Assembly (NCBI RefSeq): GCF_020283565.1
Contig: NC_060061.1
Coordinates: forward strand, 23,597,362 to 23,661,361
Source: Trifolium pratense
Taxonomy: Eukaryota; Streptophyta; Magnoliopsida; Fabales; Fabaceae
Direction: 5' to 3'
Length of the DNA: 64,000 nucleotides
Position 1 is the stretch's first letter. Every line of letters begins with the position of its first letter. The notes beneath the pieces were generated by a model. The model made no database searches. It had not been told where the DNA came from and saw only the letters and a list, made by a program, of their open reading frames with translations. The position numbers were made by a program, and so were the translations under genes. This document shows, piece by piece, positions 1 through 11,423 of this stretch.

Positions 1-185
1 AACCTAAGTCGTTACTTATTCAATCTCGTTCGTTGATCGTATGATAATTAGTCGTTTAGGGAGACAATTCTTAAATATCCTCGAAAGTCATTGAGAGATT
101 AGTCATCGTAGTTGCCTATAATGCAGATTTTCCTTTTATTAACTGTATTGGTGATGTGTTATTGACATTTCTGCTTGTTTCTTAG
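1..185 (+). other. intron sequence of the AAP gene
   Basis: AT-rich non-coding sequence that ends in a 3' splice acceptor just before base 186. No coding segment of the permease is visible here, so the first roughly 140 codons of the gene lie to the left of the window. Confidence 0.6.
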
Positions 186-1689
186 GGCCATAAAAAGGTC
201 GAATTGTTACCACGAGAGTCATGGAAAAGATCCGTGTCATATGTCAAGCAATTGGTACATGATAACATTTGGTATAGCAGAAGTGATACTTTCCCAAATC
301 CCAGACTTTGATCAAGTATGGTGGCTATCCATAGTTGCAGCTATCATGTCCTTCACTTATTCTGCGGTTGGATTGGGTCTAGGAGTGGCAAAAGTAGCAG
401 GTACAAACATATTTTCATGCAACTTCTCACTTATTTTCATGCAACTCCTAACTTATGTTTCACCTTGCAGAAAATAGAACTTTCCAAGGAAGCTTGATGG
501 GGATTAGCATTGGCACAGTGACACAAGCTGGAACAGTCACTGGCACACAGAAAATATGGAGAAGTTTACAAGCTCTAGGAGCAATGGCTTTTGCATACTC
601 CTTTTCCATTATCCTCATTGAAATTCAGGTAATTGAGATAGTGCACATCTTGATAGTATACCTATGAAGCAAGAAATACACACCGGAGACTGACACCTCG
701 AAACCGATAATAATTTATGAGAATGACATAATTCAATGCAATCATAAATGTTGGTGTCGGACACCTTAAAGTGTCCGTTAAGTATACACATTCTTTATAA
801 AAAAAATCACATTATTATATAAGAAAGCTTTTTTGTTATGTTGCAGGACACCTTAAAGTCTCCTCCTGCTGAGGACAAAACCATGAGAAAGGCCACTATG
901 GTGAGCATCATTGTTACTACAGTATTTTATATACTCTGTGGAAGCATGGGATATGCCGCCTTTGGCGATCATGCACCTGGAAATCTCTTGACTGGTTTTG
1001 GATTCTATAACCCTTATTGGCTTCTTGACATTGCCAACTTTGCAATTGTTGTGCATCTAATTGGAGCATACCAGGTATTTATATCTTATTACTCTTGAGC
1101 ATTTATCTTACTAAGAATGTAGCACCGACACTTCAGATTAAAAGCGTCTCTCTAATATCTTACACCGACACAATACTGACAAATGTAGTTACATTTAAGT
1201 TCTAAATATAAAAAATTGGAGTACTATAATCTAATTTAATTGAATATTATATATTTGTATTAGGTATTTTCCCAGCCTTTATTTGCATTTGTTGAGAAGT
1301 GGAGTGCACGTAAGTGGCCAAAAAACAATTTTGTGACAGCAGAATATGAAATACCAATTCCCTTCATTGGAATGTACCAACTCAACTTGTTCCGGTTAAT
1401 ATGGAGGACCATTTTTGTGCTATTGACAACCATCACAGCCATGTTATTACCATTTTTCAATGATGTAGTTGGAATACTTGGAGCTTTTGGATTCTGGCCC
1501 TTAACAGTTTACTTTCCAATTGATATGTACATTTCACAAAAGAAGATTGGAAAATGGACTAATAGGTGGATTGCACTTCAAATACTTAGTGGATGTTGTC
1601 TCATCATTTCAATATTAGCTGCTGTTGGATCCATTGCTGGGGTTGTTTTGGATCTCAAGACTTATAAGCCATTTAAAACTAGTTATTAA
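186..1689 (+). CDS. amino acid permease (AAP family), 3' part
   Basis: Proton-coupled amino acid transporter of the plasma membrane, AAAP/ATF superfamily. Four exons fit with GT-AG borders: 186-400, 471-628, 847-1074 and 1264-1689, giving 342 codons that end in TAA. AAPs are about 480 residues, so the first ~140 are outside the window. Landmarks shared with plant AAPs are HGKDPCHMSSN in the loop at the start, VAENRTFQGSLMGISIGTVT across the first intron seen, DTLKSPPAEDKTMRKAT, GSMGYAAFGDHAPGNLLTGF, YQVFSQPLFAFVEKW and the C-terminal DLKTYKPFKTSY. Several hydrophobic membrane spans are evident. The frame is open through all four exons, so it looks functional. AAP2/3/4-like is the closest guess; the paralogue cannot be fixed without a tree. 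Confidence 0.93.
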
Positions 1690-1788
1690 GTGAAAAGAAG
1701 AAGACTTCATCTGTAAGAACAACAGTATTATGAAAAGTATAATTTCATAATATTTTTCATATGGATGTATAGGGACACCGACACTTAT

Positions 1789-1926
1789 CATTACACTTAA
1801 TTATGTCATTTTCTAAAATTATTATCGGTGTTGATGTGTCAATATCTATGTCGTGTCCATTACACTTAATTATGTCATTTTCTAAAATTATTATCGGTGT
1901 TGATGTGTCAATATCTATGTCGTGTC
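1789..1926. repeat. 69-bp tandem duplication downstream of AAP
   Basis: A 69-bp unit beginning cattacacttaattatgtc occurs twice head to tail (from 1789 and again from 1858) with essentially no differences, which implies a recent duplication in the 3' flank of the permease gene. The unit contains a cggtgttgatgtgtc motif resembling the acaccgacac words scattered in the AAP introns (near 684-780 and 1121-1180), probably bits of one dispersed repeat. Confidence 0.85.
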
Positions 1927-2276
1927 CAGTGTTCGTGCTTCATAGATGTATACATATCTATGTGCAAGTAGCACTTTGAAGTTACAATGAATAATTTCTA
2001 TTGCACCTATTGATTGTATTTTGCCCTTCTGCAATTGTATATCATTAGTCGTGTTGCTATTTAGATGTATACATAAGCTCATCTATGTTTGAATTTGTTA
2101 TGAGATCAGTCTCTCCTGATAACTTATAACAAGTTATTATACAAATTCTCTAATCAACTAAATGGTAAACAAGGACTTAAGAAAACATTAAACCATTGTA
2201 AAGAACACTTCTCTAAGAAAACATTAAACTACTGTCTATGTGTGTCTATAATGTATTCTCTTGTTGACATGCCTAG

Positions 2277-3961
2277 TTATTTCTTAGCCTTGAGTTGAGC
2301 AGAAGTTGCTTGTGCAGCAGCTTTAGCTATTGTTGTTGGTTTGATCACACTCTTAGGATTAAGTGCCTTCCTGAGTTTAAACACAGCCCAAGCTGTACCA
2401 AATGCATGTCCTGCAGCATCAAGTCCTTCATTTGTAATCTCACCTGCTTTTTCTCCATATCTAATAAATATCACCAAAACAAACAGTCAAAATTAAAAAC
2501 AAATCAATCATACTTAACATCATGACTTATAATAGAACATAGGAATAAATTACTAAAAATTAATTAAACTTACTTATGTGAAACTAGTCCAGTAGTCACA
2601 ACTGATGAAGTAGACATAACATTCCTTCCAGCTACTTCTACAGCATCACATACCTTATCTGAACATCATCATATACACACGGCCAAAAAGTCAGAAAAAT
2701 AAATAAACCAAAATACTTTAACATAATAATCAAGAAAAATAAATGAACACATAATGAGAACTCTCTCCGGTCTCATATATAAGAGAAGATTCATTTTTCA
2801 GATTCATCGATCGATTATTCAATGAATCGGAAAAATGAATCTTTGCTTATATCTGAGATCAGAGGAGTAAAACTGTAAAAGTCATAAATTAACTCACTGA
2901 ATCCATCAAGGCTAGCAAGTACAATTTCTCCAGGAAGAAGACTAAAGAATTTTTTCCCAGGTTTAGAGTTCACAACAGAACTAGTAAAGAATCCAGACAC
3001 CTTAACAGCACCAGATAGAACACCAAGAGCCACTTTCTCTGACATTTTTGTCAACTTCTTAACACTGAAAAAATTCCCACATATATAACATCATCAAAAT
3101 TGTAAAAAAACAAAACATACAATAGAATTTTTTTTCAAATTTTAAAATTTCTTACCTTTTCATACTCTCCATAGCATATGGACTAATCTGTGATTGAGAA
3201 GAACCAGGTTGCAACCTTTTCTTCATGAAATCATTCCCCCATTTCAATCTATCAACAGTAACATCACCACAAAACAAAATTCCTCTAATCATTTGTCCTG
3301 AACCAGCAGCAATCCATCTTGCAAATCTTCCACTATAATCTTCCACGTTTGGTGCCAACGTTGTCCAATAAGCAGCAGCAGAACTTTCCTCAACAACTTC
3401 CTTTTTCTCCAAAACTTCCCACCCTTTAACACCCTTCACTTTTTCCACCGAAAAAAAACTATACTTGTCAAGAACTTCATCAAGTTTCTTCAAAATTGAA
3501 AATTTCTCTGACCCATTTGTTTCAACCGTCATTCCGTAGTTTAAAACATCATCCTCGTTCTCTGTTTTATCACTCTTTGGAATCTGAAGTGTGAAAAAAT
3601 AATGGGATTCGTCGAGTTTTAGTGTTGAAACGTCTTTGGCTAATGGCCATTGGATTTGATGACCTATGCGAGCAAGAACTGCTATGACTTTTTCCTCTTC
3701 TTTGAGATTTACTATGGTTAAGTCACCAGAAGCTAAGTGGACGCTTGAGTCTTTTTGTATGAGATGAAGAATCACGTTTGGGACAGTAACAAGAACATGT
3801 TCTTGTGGTTGTGTTGTGTTTGAATATTGTGAGGAGAGATTATTAGTGGTGATTGAAGGATACATGGATGATGAAGAAGAAGATGAATGAGAGAAAGGAG
3901 AGTTTGCGTCTGGGTTGGTGGATTCAACTTGTGGGTAGAACGATGATGTTTTTTGAGACAT
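2277..3961 (-). CDS. senescence/dehydration-associated protein, ERD7-like
   Basis: Plant senescence-domain protein related to EARLY-RESPONSIVE TO DEHYDRATION 7 (ERD7). ERD7 family members are lipid-associated proteins induced by drought, cold and senescence. Four exons on the minus strand fit GT-AG rules: 3961-3156, 3064-2898, 2658-2574 and 2460-2277, giving 413 codons. The N-terminus is Ser/Thr-rich and disordered (a run of Ser around residues 25-32). It is followed by the conserved block HVLVTVPNVILHLIQ...SGDLTIVNL, and then the senescence domain with LARWI-like ARWIAAGSGQMIRGIL, KVSGFFTSSVVNSKPGKK, LLPGEIVLASLDGF and NEGLDAAGHAFGTAWAVFKLRKALNPKS. The ATG at 3961 precedes the whole conserved region. 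Its 5' end sits about 140 bp from the CACTA insertion at 4105, so the promoter region is transposon-altered. Splice positions are inferred from sequence. Confidence 0.92.
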
Positions 3962-4126
3962 TATAGTATGTAAGAATATGTAGTTTTTGTGAATTGAGGA
4001 AGATGAATTAATGATGGTTTTTGTGATTTGCGAATTAAAATATGAAATTGTTATGATAAGAATAAGAAGATTTAATTGTTGTTGTATTTATTTATAGAGA
4101 AAGACACTACAAGGAAAAGAAAAAGC

Positions 4127-4365
4127 AGCGGCAGCTGACTTTGGCAAGCGGCGGCGGTTTTGAACTGCCGCTATTTGAGTAAGCGGCGGTTTTCCAAGCG
4201 TCGCAGATTTCGGCGTCGCTAGGTCATTCAGCGGCGGTTTTGGCAACTGCTGGAATAACCGCCAGTACGGTTTTTTCCGGCGGTTTTGAATGTTTTGTGG
4301 CGTTTTATTTTTACTGAAATTTTAAAAAATATTGAAAATATAGCGGCGGTTTTGAACCGCCGCAA
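4127..4365. repeat. CACTA subterminal repeats (left)
   Basis: Several direct and inverted copies of a GC-rich word, agcggcggttttgaactgccgc and variants, in a stretch otherwise surrounded by AT-rich DNA. In CACTA elements such subterminal repeats bind the element's TNPA-type protein. Matching, more degenerate copies sit at the right end around 8060-8140 (gtttgaactgccggtttgaactgc). Confidence 0.8.
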
Positions 4366-5355
4366 AACTTAAAAATGTTTTAAAAAAAAATTCCCAACAA
4401 TAAATTGGGTATTTACTCAATTCTTTTTCCTTTTTTATTTTATTTCTTATATTGGTATTTACTCAAATCTCACTAACTAAATGAGTCTTACTTTCCCATT
4501 ACAATAGACCTTTGTTTTAAACATCAAAAAATTATTAAAGTAACTTATCTATATGTACAAGGATTACACATTGGAGAGTAAAGATACAACCTACATAAAA
4601 ATGCAGGAACCAGAACTATCATCCGAAACAAAAAAACAAAATTAAGAAAAAGTCCTCCTAGAACAATAGGCCCTTTTAACAACACAGACTACAAACAACA
4701 AATAGAAAGAAAGAAAAAAAAAACAGAACACCATCAGGTAGGACCAAAAGGAAAGGCAAATAAAGAACAGCTTGAGCGCCAAAACAAAACAACAAACCAC
4801 CACCCCCACTGCAGACCTGCCATGAACAAAAACACTACCCGCACCCTGAATAGAAAATACAGGAAATTAGAGCACACACTACTGTCACAACAATTTCAAA
4901 AATTAATGCACAAAGCAGATAGACATATCAAAACAACAATGAATATAAAATGTGTTAAGCACAAGCATACAACTTGCGAATTAGTATCAACTAAGAAACA
5001 ATTAAAATACAATAACAATGGATTATTCACTTATGAGATTAGTACTAGTAAATCTATAAAGAGGGATGATTGATTACCTTTTGACACATAAATCCATGAA
5101 CCTTACATCTTCACCAAAGTCTCTACAATGCTCTTAATTAAACAAGTAACATCGAGACATAGGAAAAGGAAAACACCAAGTAAACTCTTGTACCACCTGG
5201 AAAAAAACCAAGTACCCTCAGGACATATGAAAACACTATACTTATACAGACCTTTGATTCTCTACTTCTGATCTTATATATTGTTCCTAAGACATACCTT
5301 AATCAAGAAATCAACTACAATGTTATTAAAAGTCAGAAAAATCTTGAAGTCGTAC

Positions 5356-6536
5356 CTCTGAGATATTTACCCCGACTTGCTTGAGCATCAACTTCAGTGT
5401 TATGGCCCTTAAAACATTAAAAAACAGGCATTTGTTAAAATCATGAAACAGGGAGGTAAAATTATATGGACTAATGCCATTGATGCTAGTGATTTTCTAT
5501 TCAAAGTAGTAGAACTAGTATTTTTAATTTCAAATCATACAGGTTTTGACCATTCAAGTATTTGAATCATATATGATTTTCAATAAAGATATATGCTAGT
5601 GATCTTTAGTAGTAGACATATGTGCCAATTAAAAAACAATTTGAATAAGTATGATCATAAATGATTTTCAAATGCTAGATGAAAAAGTAAATACCCTAGG
5701 AACATGTTCGACAGTGACTGACTTAAAGTTATCCCTCAGCTGCTGAGCCTTATTACACAGGCCACTTAAATTCTGGTTGTTCACTTTCCAGGAACCCTCA
5801 AACTGTTGCAAAACCAATAAAAAATGTGGTAAATTCGTTAGAAAAAATATGGTTATTAATAAGTAAGAAGCAGAATGATCAGTAGTAATAATCTTCTTCA
5901 ACTAACCATTGGGAATGATATGAATTAAATGAATCCTTACATTGTGTTTAATGTAGAAGAACAAAACTAATGAAATTTTTGTACATGATTTTTAACTTAA
6001 CCACCTATGATTTCCTCAATCCTCAAATCCATAATTTTCTCTTGTCCAAAATGTAGAAACCATATAATTGCTTGTAATTTCAAATCAACATGCAATATTT
6101 TTGAAACAATTGGATTATGTTTTTCTTTTTATCATCATTCATTTCATTCAGATGCAAGTTAAGTAGTGAAATATAGACCACGGTTGGTCAATGCATACTC
6201 TCTCTAAGGGAACTAACCTGGTTGCAAACAAGCTGAGAGTCACCTCGAACATAAACACGATCATATCCTTGGTTGGCTACTTCTTTCAATCCCAAAATTA
6301 AACCTTGATATTCAGCAGAATTATTTGTCTGAGTGCCCAGTCCTTGACTGAAGCGCTGAACCTGTAAAGAGACCCAAGGGTTACTACATTTGATATATAG
6401 CATATAGCTTTATAGTACAAATATGAATATTGATGCATAGAGTAGACACCTGGTTCCCATCACGCAGCACAGCTCCTGCTCCAGACCTTCCAGGATTTCC
6501 ACTATATGCTCCATCGAATTCAAGGATATAAGAAAG
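5356..6536 (-). pseudogene. captured RNase H domain exons inside the CACTA element
   Basis: Four minus-strand exons with intact GT-AG borders, 6536-6450, 6361-6218, 5802-5695 and 5407-5356, join in frame into an RNase HI-type domain like that of plant nuclear RNase H proteins. Visible motifs in order: EFDGAYSGNPGRSGAGAVLRD, TNNSAEYQGLILGLKEV, VYVRGDSQLVCNQ, FEGSWKVNNQNLSGLCNKA, VEHVPR, and NTEVDAQASRGKYLRG. The four catalytic acids of the family (Asp in FDG, Glu in SAEY, Asp in GDS, Asp in EVDAQ) are all present. No stop interrupts these exons. The gene's N-terminal part is not seen, so it is a captured fragment rather than a full host gene. Whether it is expressed, perhaps fused to the Ptta fragment upstream, is unknown. 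Confidence 0.8.
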
Positions 6537-7038
6537 CTGCAAGATTTAGTTTATGCTATGTTATCTTATAGATAAAATAGAGTCACGACTTAGGATATAA
6601 AACCCAGGAGTTGAACATGCATGAGCTTATACTAGATTTCAATTTTGCAGAGCTTATATTTCCAAAACTATACATTACCACAACATTTGAAGTGTAAAAA
6701 ATATCATAACATAGACAAGCAAATTAACATCTAAAGTTAAAATATTAAAACTAAGCTTAAATTTAAAATTCACAAGTTTAACTAATTACAATCATCTAAG
6801 TCTAAATGCAAGTAAATAGATTAATTGTATAACATGTTTGAATGATAGTTTTCTATTTGCTAGTTTCTATTATCATGGAGCTTCAATGTAAATTTCAATA
6901 AGAGATTAAGTCTATAAAAACATACAACACAAATATCAATAAGATATAAGGAATATGAGTGAAAATGCTTCTTTATGAAATCATTAGAAACTGGATGGAG
7001 CTCTTGTGAGCTTCCAAGGTATTGAGATGGGAGAACAC

Positions 7039-7158
7039 TTATCCCACGCCTCGAACACGTCCTGGATGTTCTTTTCCAAAAACTGTTGTGTATGCAGCAT
7101 CAGTCAGAGAAGAATTTTCTTTGCGATGTGTTTCTAATTCTAACTCCTCCTGTATCAT
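7039..7158 (-). pseudogene. Ptta/En-Spm (Transposase_24-like) fragment
   Basis: Minus-strand segment reading ...LTDAAYTTVFGKEHPGRVRGVG, which matches the signature of plant Ptta/En-Spm accessory proteins (a G-[KP]-E-H-x-G-R-V-R-G motif). It ends at a stop or splice site. It is only about 40 residues, so it is a relic of the CACTA element's own coding region lying upstream of the captured RNase H exons on the same strand. Confidence 0.65.
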
Positions 7159-7849
7159 GAAAACTATAAAATTACATTTTCCACGGGAGAGATAGGGAAT
7201 TAAAAACAAAATATCTTTCATAAATTGAAATAGAAATAAGCAAATAAGCACTTCATAGAAATTAGAAGAATGTCTTTCCACATAATATCTTTCACCATTG
7301 TCCAATTAAAAAAACATATATATCCATCTCAGTCACTTGAGAATGTACAGAGGTTGTGGAAATGTTGTGCAATTTTGATTATAAGCCCTACATCTGCAAA
7401 CTGGTTAATTACTGTAGTGTGAGTTCAATTTAGTGCTGTTGATTTTTGATAAAACTTAACAGCTTAAATTGTGTAATTGCAGATCCATTAATATCAGGAA
7501 TGAAACTCAAGTGGCAAGAATGGGTAGGTAATTTTGCAACAAAAACTAAATACAACAGATAAAGAACAAGAAAAAAAGTACAAAGAAATATCAGCATTAA
7601 CCATACCAGAACAGCTTCAAGCAAAATCCAAAGGGAAAATTAACATTCCATCTTCAAAACTATCAAAACCCTAACAATCAAACAACAGAAGAATCCAAGA
7701 AATTAAACCACTAAACTCAAAAAACCTAAAATCAAACTGTAAAGAATCCAAGAAATTAACAAATTAACAAATTATCGTCACTCAAAATAATCATAATCAA
7801 GTTAACAAACAATTAAGTAATCGCAGATAGAGAGAGATACAAAGAGTGA

Positions 7850-7872
7850 TACAGAGAGAGAGAGAGAGAGGA
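7850..7872. repeat. (GA)n microsatellite
   Basis: Run of agagagag within a purine-rich stretch near the right end of the CACTA element. On the minus strand it reads as a CT-rich leader upstream of the Ptta/RNase H exons, which resembles a plant 5'UTR. Confidence 0.7.
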
Positions 7873-8408
7873 GGAGATAGGAACCTGTGTTGAGAGAGAG
7901 TAATCGGAGCTACAACCGGAAAAGCGGCGGATGGCAAGGAAGTGCTAAATCCCTAATTGACAACGTGATTCAGATTTATGTTTTCATAAATGAGTGTTCT
8001 GACTGAGCGAATGCAATTATAGAGATCATAGCACGCGTGCAATCTTAAAAGCAAACAGGGGCAGTTTGAACTGCCGGTTTGAACTGCGGTGAATGTTGAA
8101 AGCGGCGACGGATATTAGCCAACTGCAGCTAGTTGGCTGCCACTATATTCCTTTTTTCTTGTAGTGAGAGAAGGAAGAAAACCGACATGTTGGAGAAAAG
8201 AAAACACGTGGCGGGAGAGAGTACGTGTAGTAAGCGTGGATGGAGAGTGATCTGAGTATGCCAACTTCTTTACTTACTTACTTACAGTTATTTCTTCCTC
8301 TTTAAGAAATTGAGAATCATCCAGCAATTCCCGCGTTGGATTTTAATCATTTATAGAAACACTAAAATAAGGTCCAACAAGCCCATGTATCTCTGATGTT
8401 AGGAAATA

Positions 8409-8440
8409 CTAGTATAACTTACCCGTGCAAATGCACGGGT
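8409..8440 (-). mobile_element. Helitron-type 3' terminus (minus strand)
   Basis: On the minus strand the sequence is a perfect 9-bp-stem hairpin ACCCGTGCA/TGCACGGGT (8421-8440), a short spacer, then CTAG followed by T. That is the hairpin-plus-CTRR end of plant Helitrons. The element body would extend to the right; no matching 5' TC end could be fixed. Confidence 0.6.
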
Positions 8441-8776
8441 TAACGTTCAATGAAAAATATAGATATTTTTTTAACACATGAAAAATGTGAATTATTAAAA
8501 TTTTAATATTTTATGGTTTTTTTAATTATTTGTAAAATTAATTTTATATTTAACGTAATAATTTATTTAAATATGATAAATGATCCAAATTTTGGAGATT
8601 TTAAGGAGAAATGATAGAATAAAGAGTGCTACTCCACTCTCCGTTCCCAACCCACATGTTCGTATATTTGTTCTTTTATTTTCATAAAAAAAAGGTCATT
8701 AAGCAAAAATTAATCTAACGGTTAATATATATTTGTTCTTTTTTTTTATAATCAATATATATATAGAGAGAGAGAT

Positions 8777-9596
8777 AGGATCCGTTGACACCAGGTGTCA
8801 AAGTTTAATTTGACACCAAATCTCAACCATTTATTTATTTTAATCTAAAGGCTGATATTTATTGAGTTAAAATTTATGGTGAGCGTCTTTACTAATTGTG
8901 CATCCTTTCTCTTAGCTTTCACTCGCAAAATCTGAGTCTCTTTCTTTTTCTTGTCTTTGAGATTCATGTCAGTGTAGTTCTTTGTCACTTTTTTTCTCAT
9001 CATTACTCTACCTATAGCCTTCTTTGTCACTTTCACCGTGAATTTTTTTTTTCATTCTCATTACTTTTGCTGATGGTGTTGTGTGTGGTGCAGTACACAA
9101 AATCTATTTAATAATCAAGATTGGAGAAACAATTAACAAAATCAATTTAGCAATCAAATTGGAGAAACAATTACAATTTGTATTATTACTGGCAAATGAT
9201 TTAACTATTCAATTCAACGAGTTGATTTAATTTTCATGGGTGGCCGTGGTGACGAGAATAGGGGTTGGGTGAATATAGAGATAAGATCCGTAAAATGAAT
9301 AGAACCAGCAGCCAATTTTCGGTGTACAAATAATTGCTATATTGCTTGGTATGAATAGGGGACTAAGGAGGTGACTAGGTGGAGATCGGTGAGAAGACAC
9401 ATACTTTCCATTGTTGTTCGACATTGTTCTGTTAGCGCATATTAGGCAGAAATTAGTGTGAGGCGTTAGAAAAATCAGAAGAGAAAGATTCATGTGAGAC
9501 CATCTAATAAATAATTTAGGGCCTTTGGATTAAACAAAATAGATGGTTGAGATTTGGTGTCAACCTGAAGTTTGACACCTGGTGTCAACGGATCCT
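8777..9596. mobile_element. inverted-repeat (MITE-like) element, ~820 bp
   Basis: The ends are inverted copies of about 60 bp: aggatccgttgacaccaggtgtcaaa... on the left and ...tttgacacctggtgtcaacggatcct on the right, followed inward by inverted ctcaaccat/atggttgag. The interior has no recognisable protein. No clear target duplication was found because the left flank is GA-rich and the right flank is a (TA)n run. Each arm also contains small direct or inverted GGTGTCAA words. Confidence 0.75.
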
Positions 9597-9597
9597 G

Positions 9598-9600
<3 letters not shown>

Positions 9601-9682
<82 letters not shown>
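9601..9682. repeat. (TA)n microsatellite
   Basis: About 40 uninterrupted TA units directly abutting the right end of the inverted-repeat element. Length is likely polymorphic. Confidence 0.95.
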
Positions 9683-9687
<5 letters not shown>

Positions 9688-9929
9688 CATTAATCGTCAT
9701 CTTTTTCCTTTAGACATTTGTTTTTTTCTGGAGTATTTTATCCTATGTCCCCGTGTGAAAAAATTTCACATTTGAGAATCAAAATGAGGCAATTTTAATG
9801 TTAATATTATTTACTATATAAGAAAAGAAGATACTAATGAAATTCCCAATTTGCCCCTTATTCATTTTTTGACACATAATCAATTCATGGTTAATTTTTG
9901 TCTTTATCAAAAAAAGTTAGTAGAAAAAT

Positions 9930-10011
9930 GCTAAAAAAAAATTTCAGTAAGATTCGAACCCTTAACCTTTTAGTTACACTTCTTATTACATTTACCACTA
10001 AGCCATATGAA
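9930..10011 (-). mobile_element. tRNA-derived SINE remnant
   Basis: On the minus strand an A-box-like GGCTTAGTGGTAAA (about 10006-9992) is followed about 30 bp later by a B-box GGGTTCGAATC (9961-9951) and then an A-rich tail. That is the internal Pol III promoter layout of plant SINEs. It cannot fold as a tRNA. Confidence 0.55.
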
Positions 10012-10773
10012 TTAATTTGTTATATTTTTGGAACCAACCTATAATCAATATGAGTTAAATGGCCAATTATAACCACAAAACTCCACTTTATTTGTTACTT
10101 CTTTCACGCTTTTTTTATTTTTATCTAAAAATTCAATTTTTTGTATGTGACCCAAATTCAAATACCTCACTTTATACAAATTCAATTTTTTAGTAAATAA
10201 AAATCAATTATTAACTGGGCATCGATATATCCTATACATATTTATTAAATGGGCATCGACCATCTTGCCACGTTTTTGTTAATATAGGTAGATTACACTT
10301 TTTTTTCTTTTTACCTACAAATCCAATTTTTTGTATGTAACCCAAATTAAATTACATCACTTTATTTTTATTTATTTTTTAATCTAAATTACCTCTTCTC
10401 CCACATTTTTTTTTCTTTTTATCTACAAATCCATTTTTTTAATTACGTAAAAAAATAATATATTAATGCTATATTTGTCTACACATATTTTTTTAATCTT
10501 ACTTAAAACAAAAATAGTTGTCCTTTTATTTTATGTTTCCGTTTTTTTATTTTTTGAAAAGTTTTATATGGAAAGTTTTTATCAATAAGCCAACAATACT
10601 AATTACTTAAAAAGAATAAAATATTAATGTTATATTTGTCCGTTTATTTTATATTTGTCTACACATATATTTTTGATTTTTTTTTTAATATCAATTTCAT
10701 TTATGGACTTCAAGCCAATATTCAATTACGTTAATTTTTAATTCAACTAAATATATTTAAGAACAAAACATAT
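10012..10773. other. AT-rich non-coding stretch
   Basis: Homopolymer-rich sequence with short repeated phrases (for example ttttttctttttatctacaaatcca in variants near 10300 and 10400, and tattaatgttatatttgtc twice). No gene is visible. Probably the interior of a degenerate Helitron. Confidence 0.5.
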
Positions 10774-11301
10774 AAACAGTTCCATGGAAACTGTTTTTTT
10801 TTTGTACAACCATAGAAATGGTTTTTACCGTGACCAATTGAAACATGACACATGGATTAATTTATTCCATATCACTAATTTCAATTTTAATAAAATTCAC
10901 TTCAATTCGAATTTCGTCGAGCAAGTGGAAGAGAAGAGTAAAGCGATGGAGATCACCACTACTCTTTCCTTCAATTCATCCGTTCCTTTTTCACCTTCCC
11001 AACTTATGGCTTAACAATGGGAGGACTCAAACGATTTTTTTAACTTTGTTGGCTTTTCATCAAAGCCTCTCCATGGTTGGGGCTTATTGGCATGTTTATA
11101 CTGTTGTTATTGTTGATTTCACTTTCAATGATACAATTAATGTTGATAACAACTGTGAAAATTAAAAACCCAGTTTCACTTTTAGATTTTTAGATAATGG
11201 TGAACTGACGGAGTTTAATAAATTATTAATGACGAATAAATTAATTCAGGTGTCGCATTTTAATTGGTGAACAGTATCAACAGTACCTATGAAACTGTTT
11301 C
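10774..11301. mobile_element. foldback element
   Basis: The left arm aaacagttccatggaaactg and gtgaccaattgaaacatgac have inverted partners at the right (aacagtacctatgaaactgt and gtcgcattttaattggtga). The interior encodes only short, unconvincing peptides. It lies inside the Helitron-bounded region. Confidence 0.55.
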
Positions 11302-11420
11302 TAAGTTTTGTCCTATATTTAATTAATTTAATATGAGAATATGGTGGGAGAAAAATGGAACCGTTTCTAAGTTTTGTCCTATATTTAATTATTTTAATAT
11401 CAGAATATGGTGGGAGAAAA
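11292..11420. repeat. ~66-bp tandem duplication
   Basis: Two adjacent copies of a unit running from ctaagttttgtcctatatttaatta to gaatatggtgggagaaaa, differing at only a few positions. Confidence 0.8.
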
Positions 11421-11423
11421 TTT

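Larger units (their letters stand above)
4105..8166. mobile_element. CACTA (En/Spm) transposon, 4,062 bp, carrying captured gene exons
   Basis: The left end reads CACTACAAGGAAAAG and the right end CCTTTTTTCTTGTAGTG, the terminal inverted repeat typical of plant CACTA elements. The 3 bp on each side are identical (aga at 4102-4104 and 8167-8169), the target duplication size expected for CACTA. GC-rich subterminal repeats lie just inside each end. The interior has no full transposase. It holds a Ptta/En-Spm fragment and exons of a captured RNase H gene, both on the minus strand, so the element is non-autonomous. It inserted about 140 bp upstream of the ERD7-like start codon. Confidence 0.92.

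Noticed and set aside
9601..9682. Open frames of alternating Tyr-Ile across (TA)n and Cys-Val across (CA)n (also 14437-14732)
   Set aside because: Products of microsatellites, not genes.
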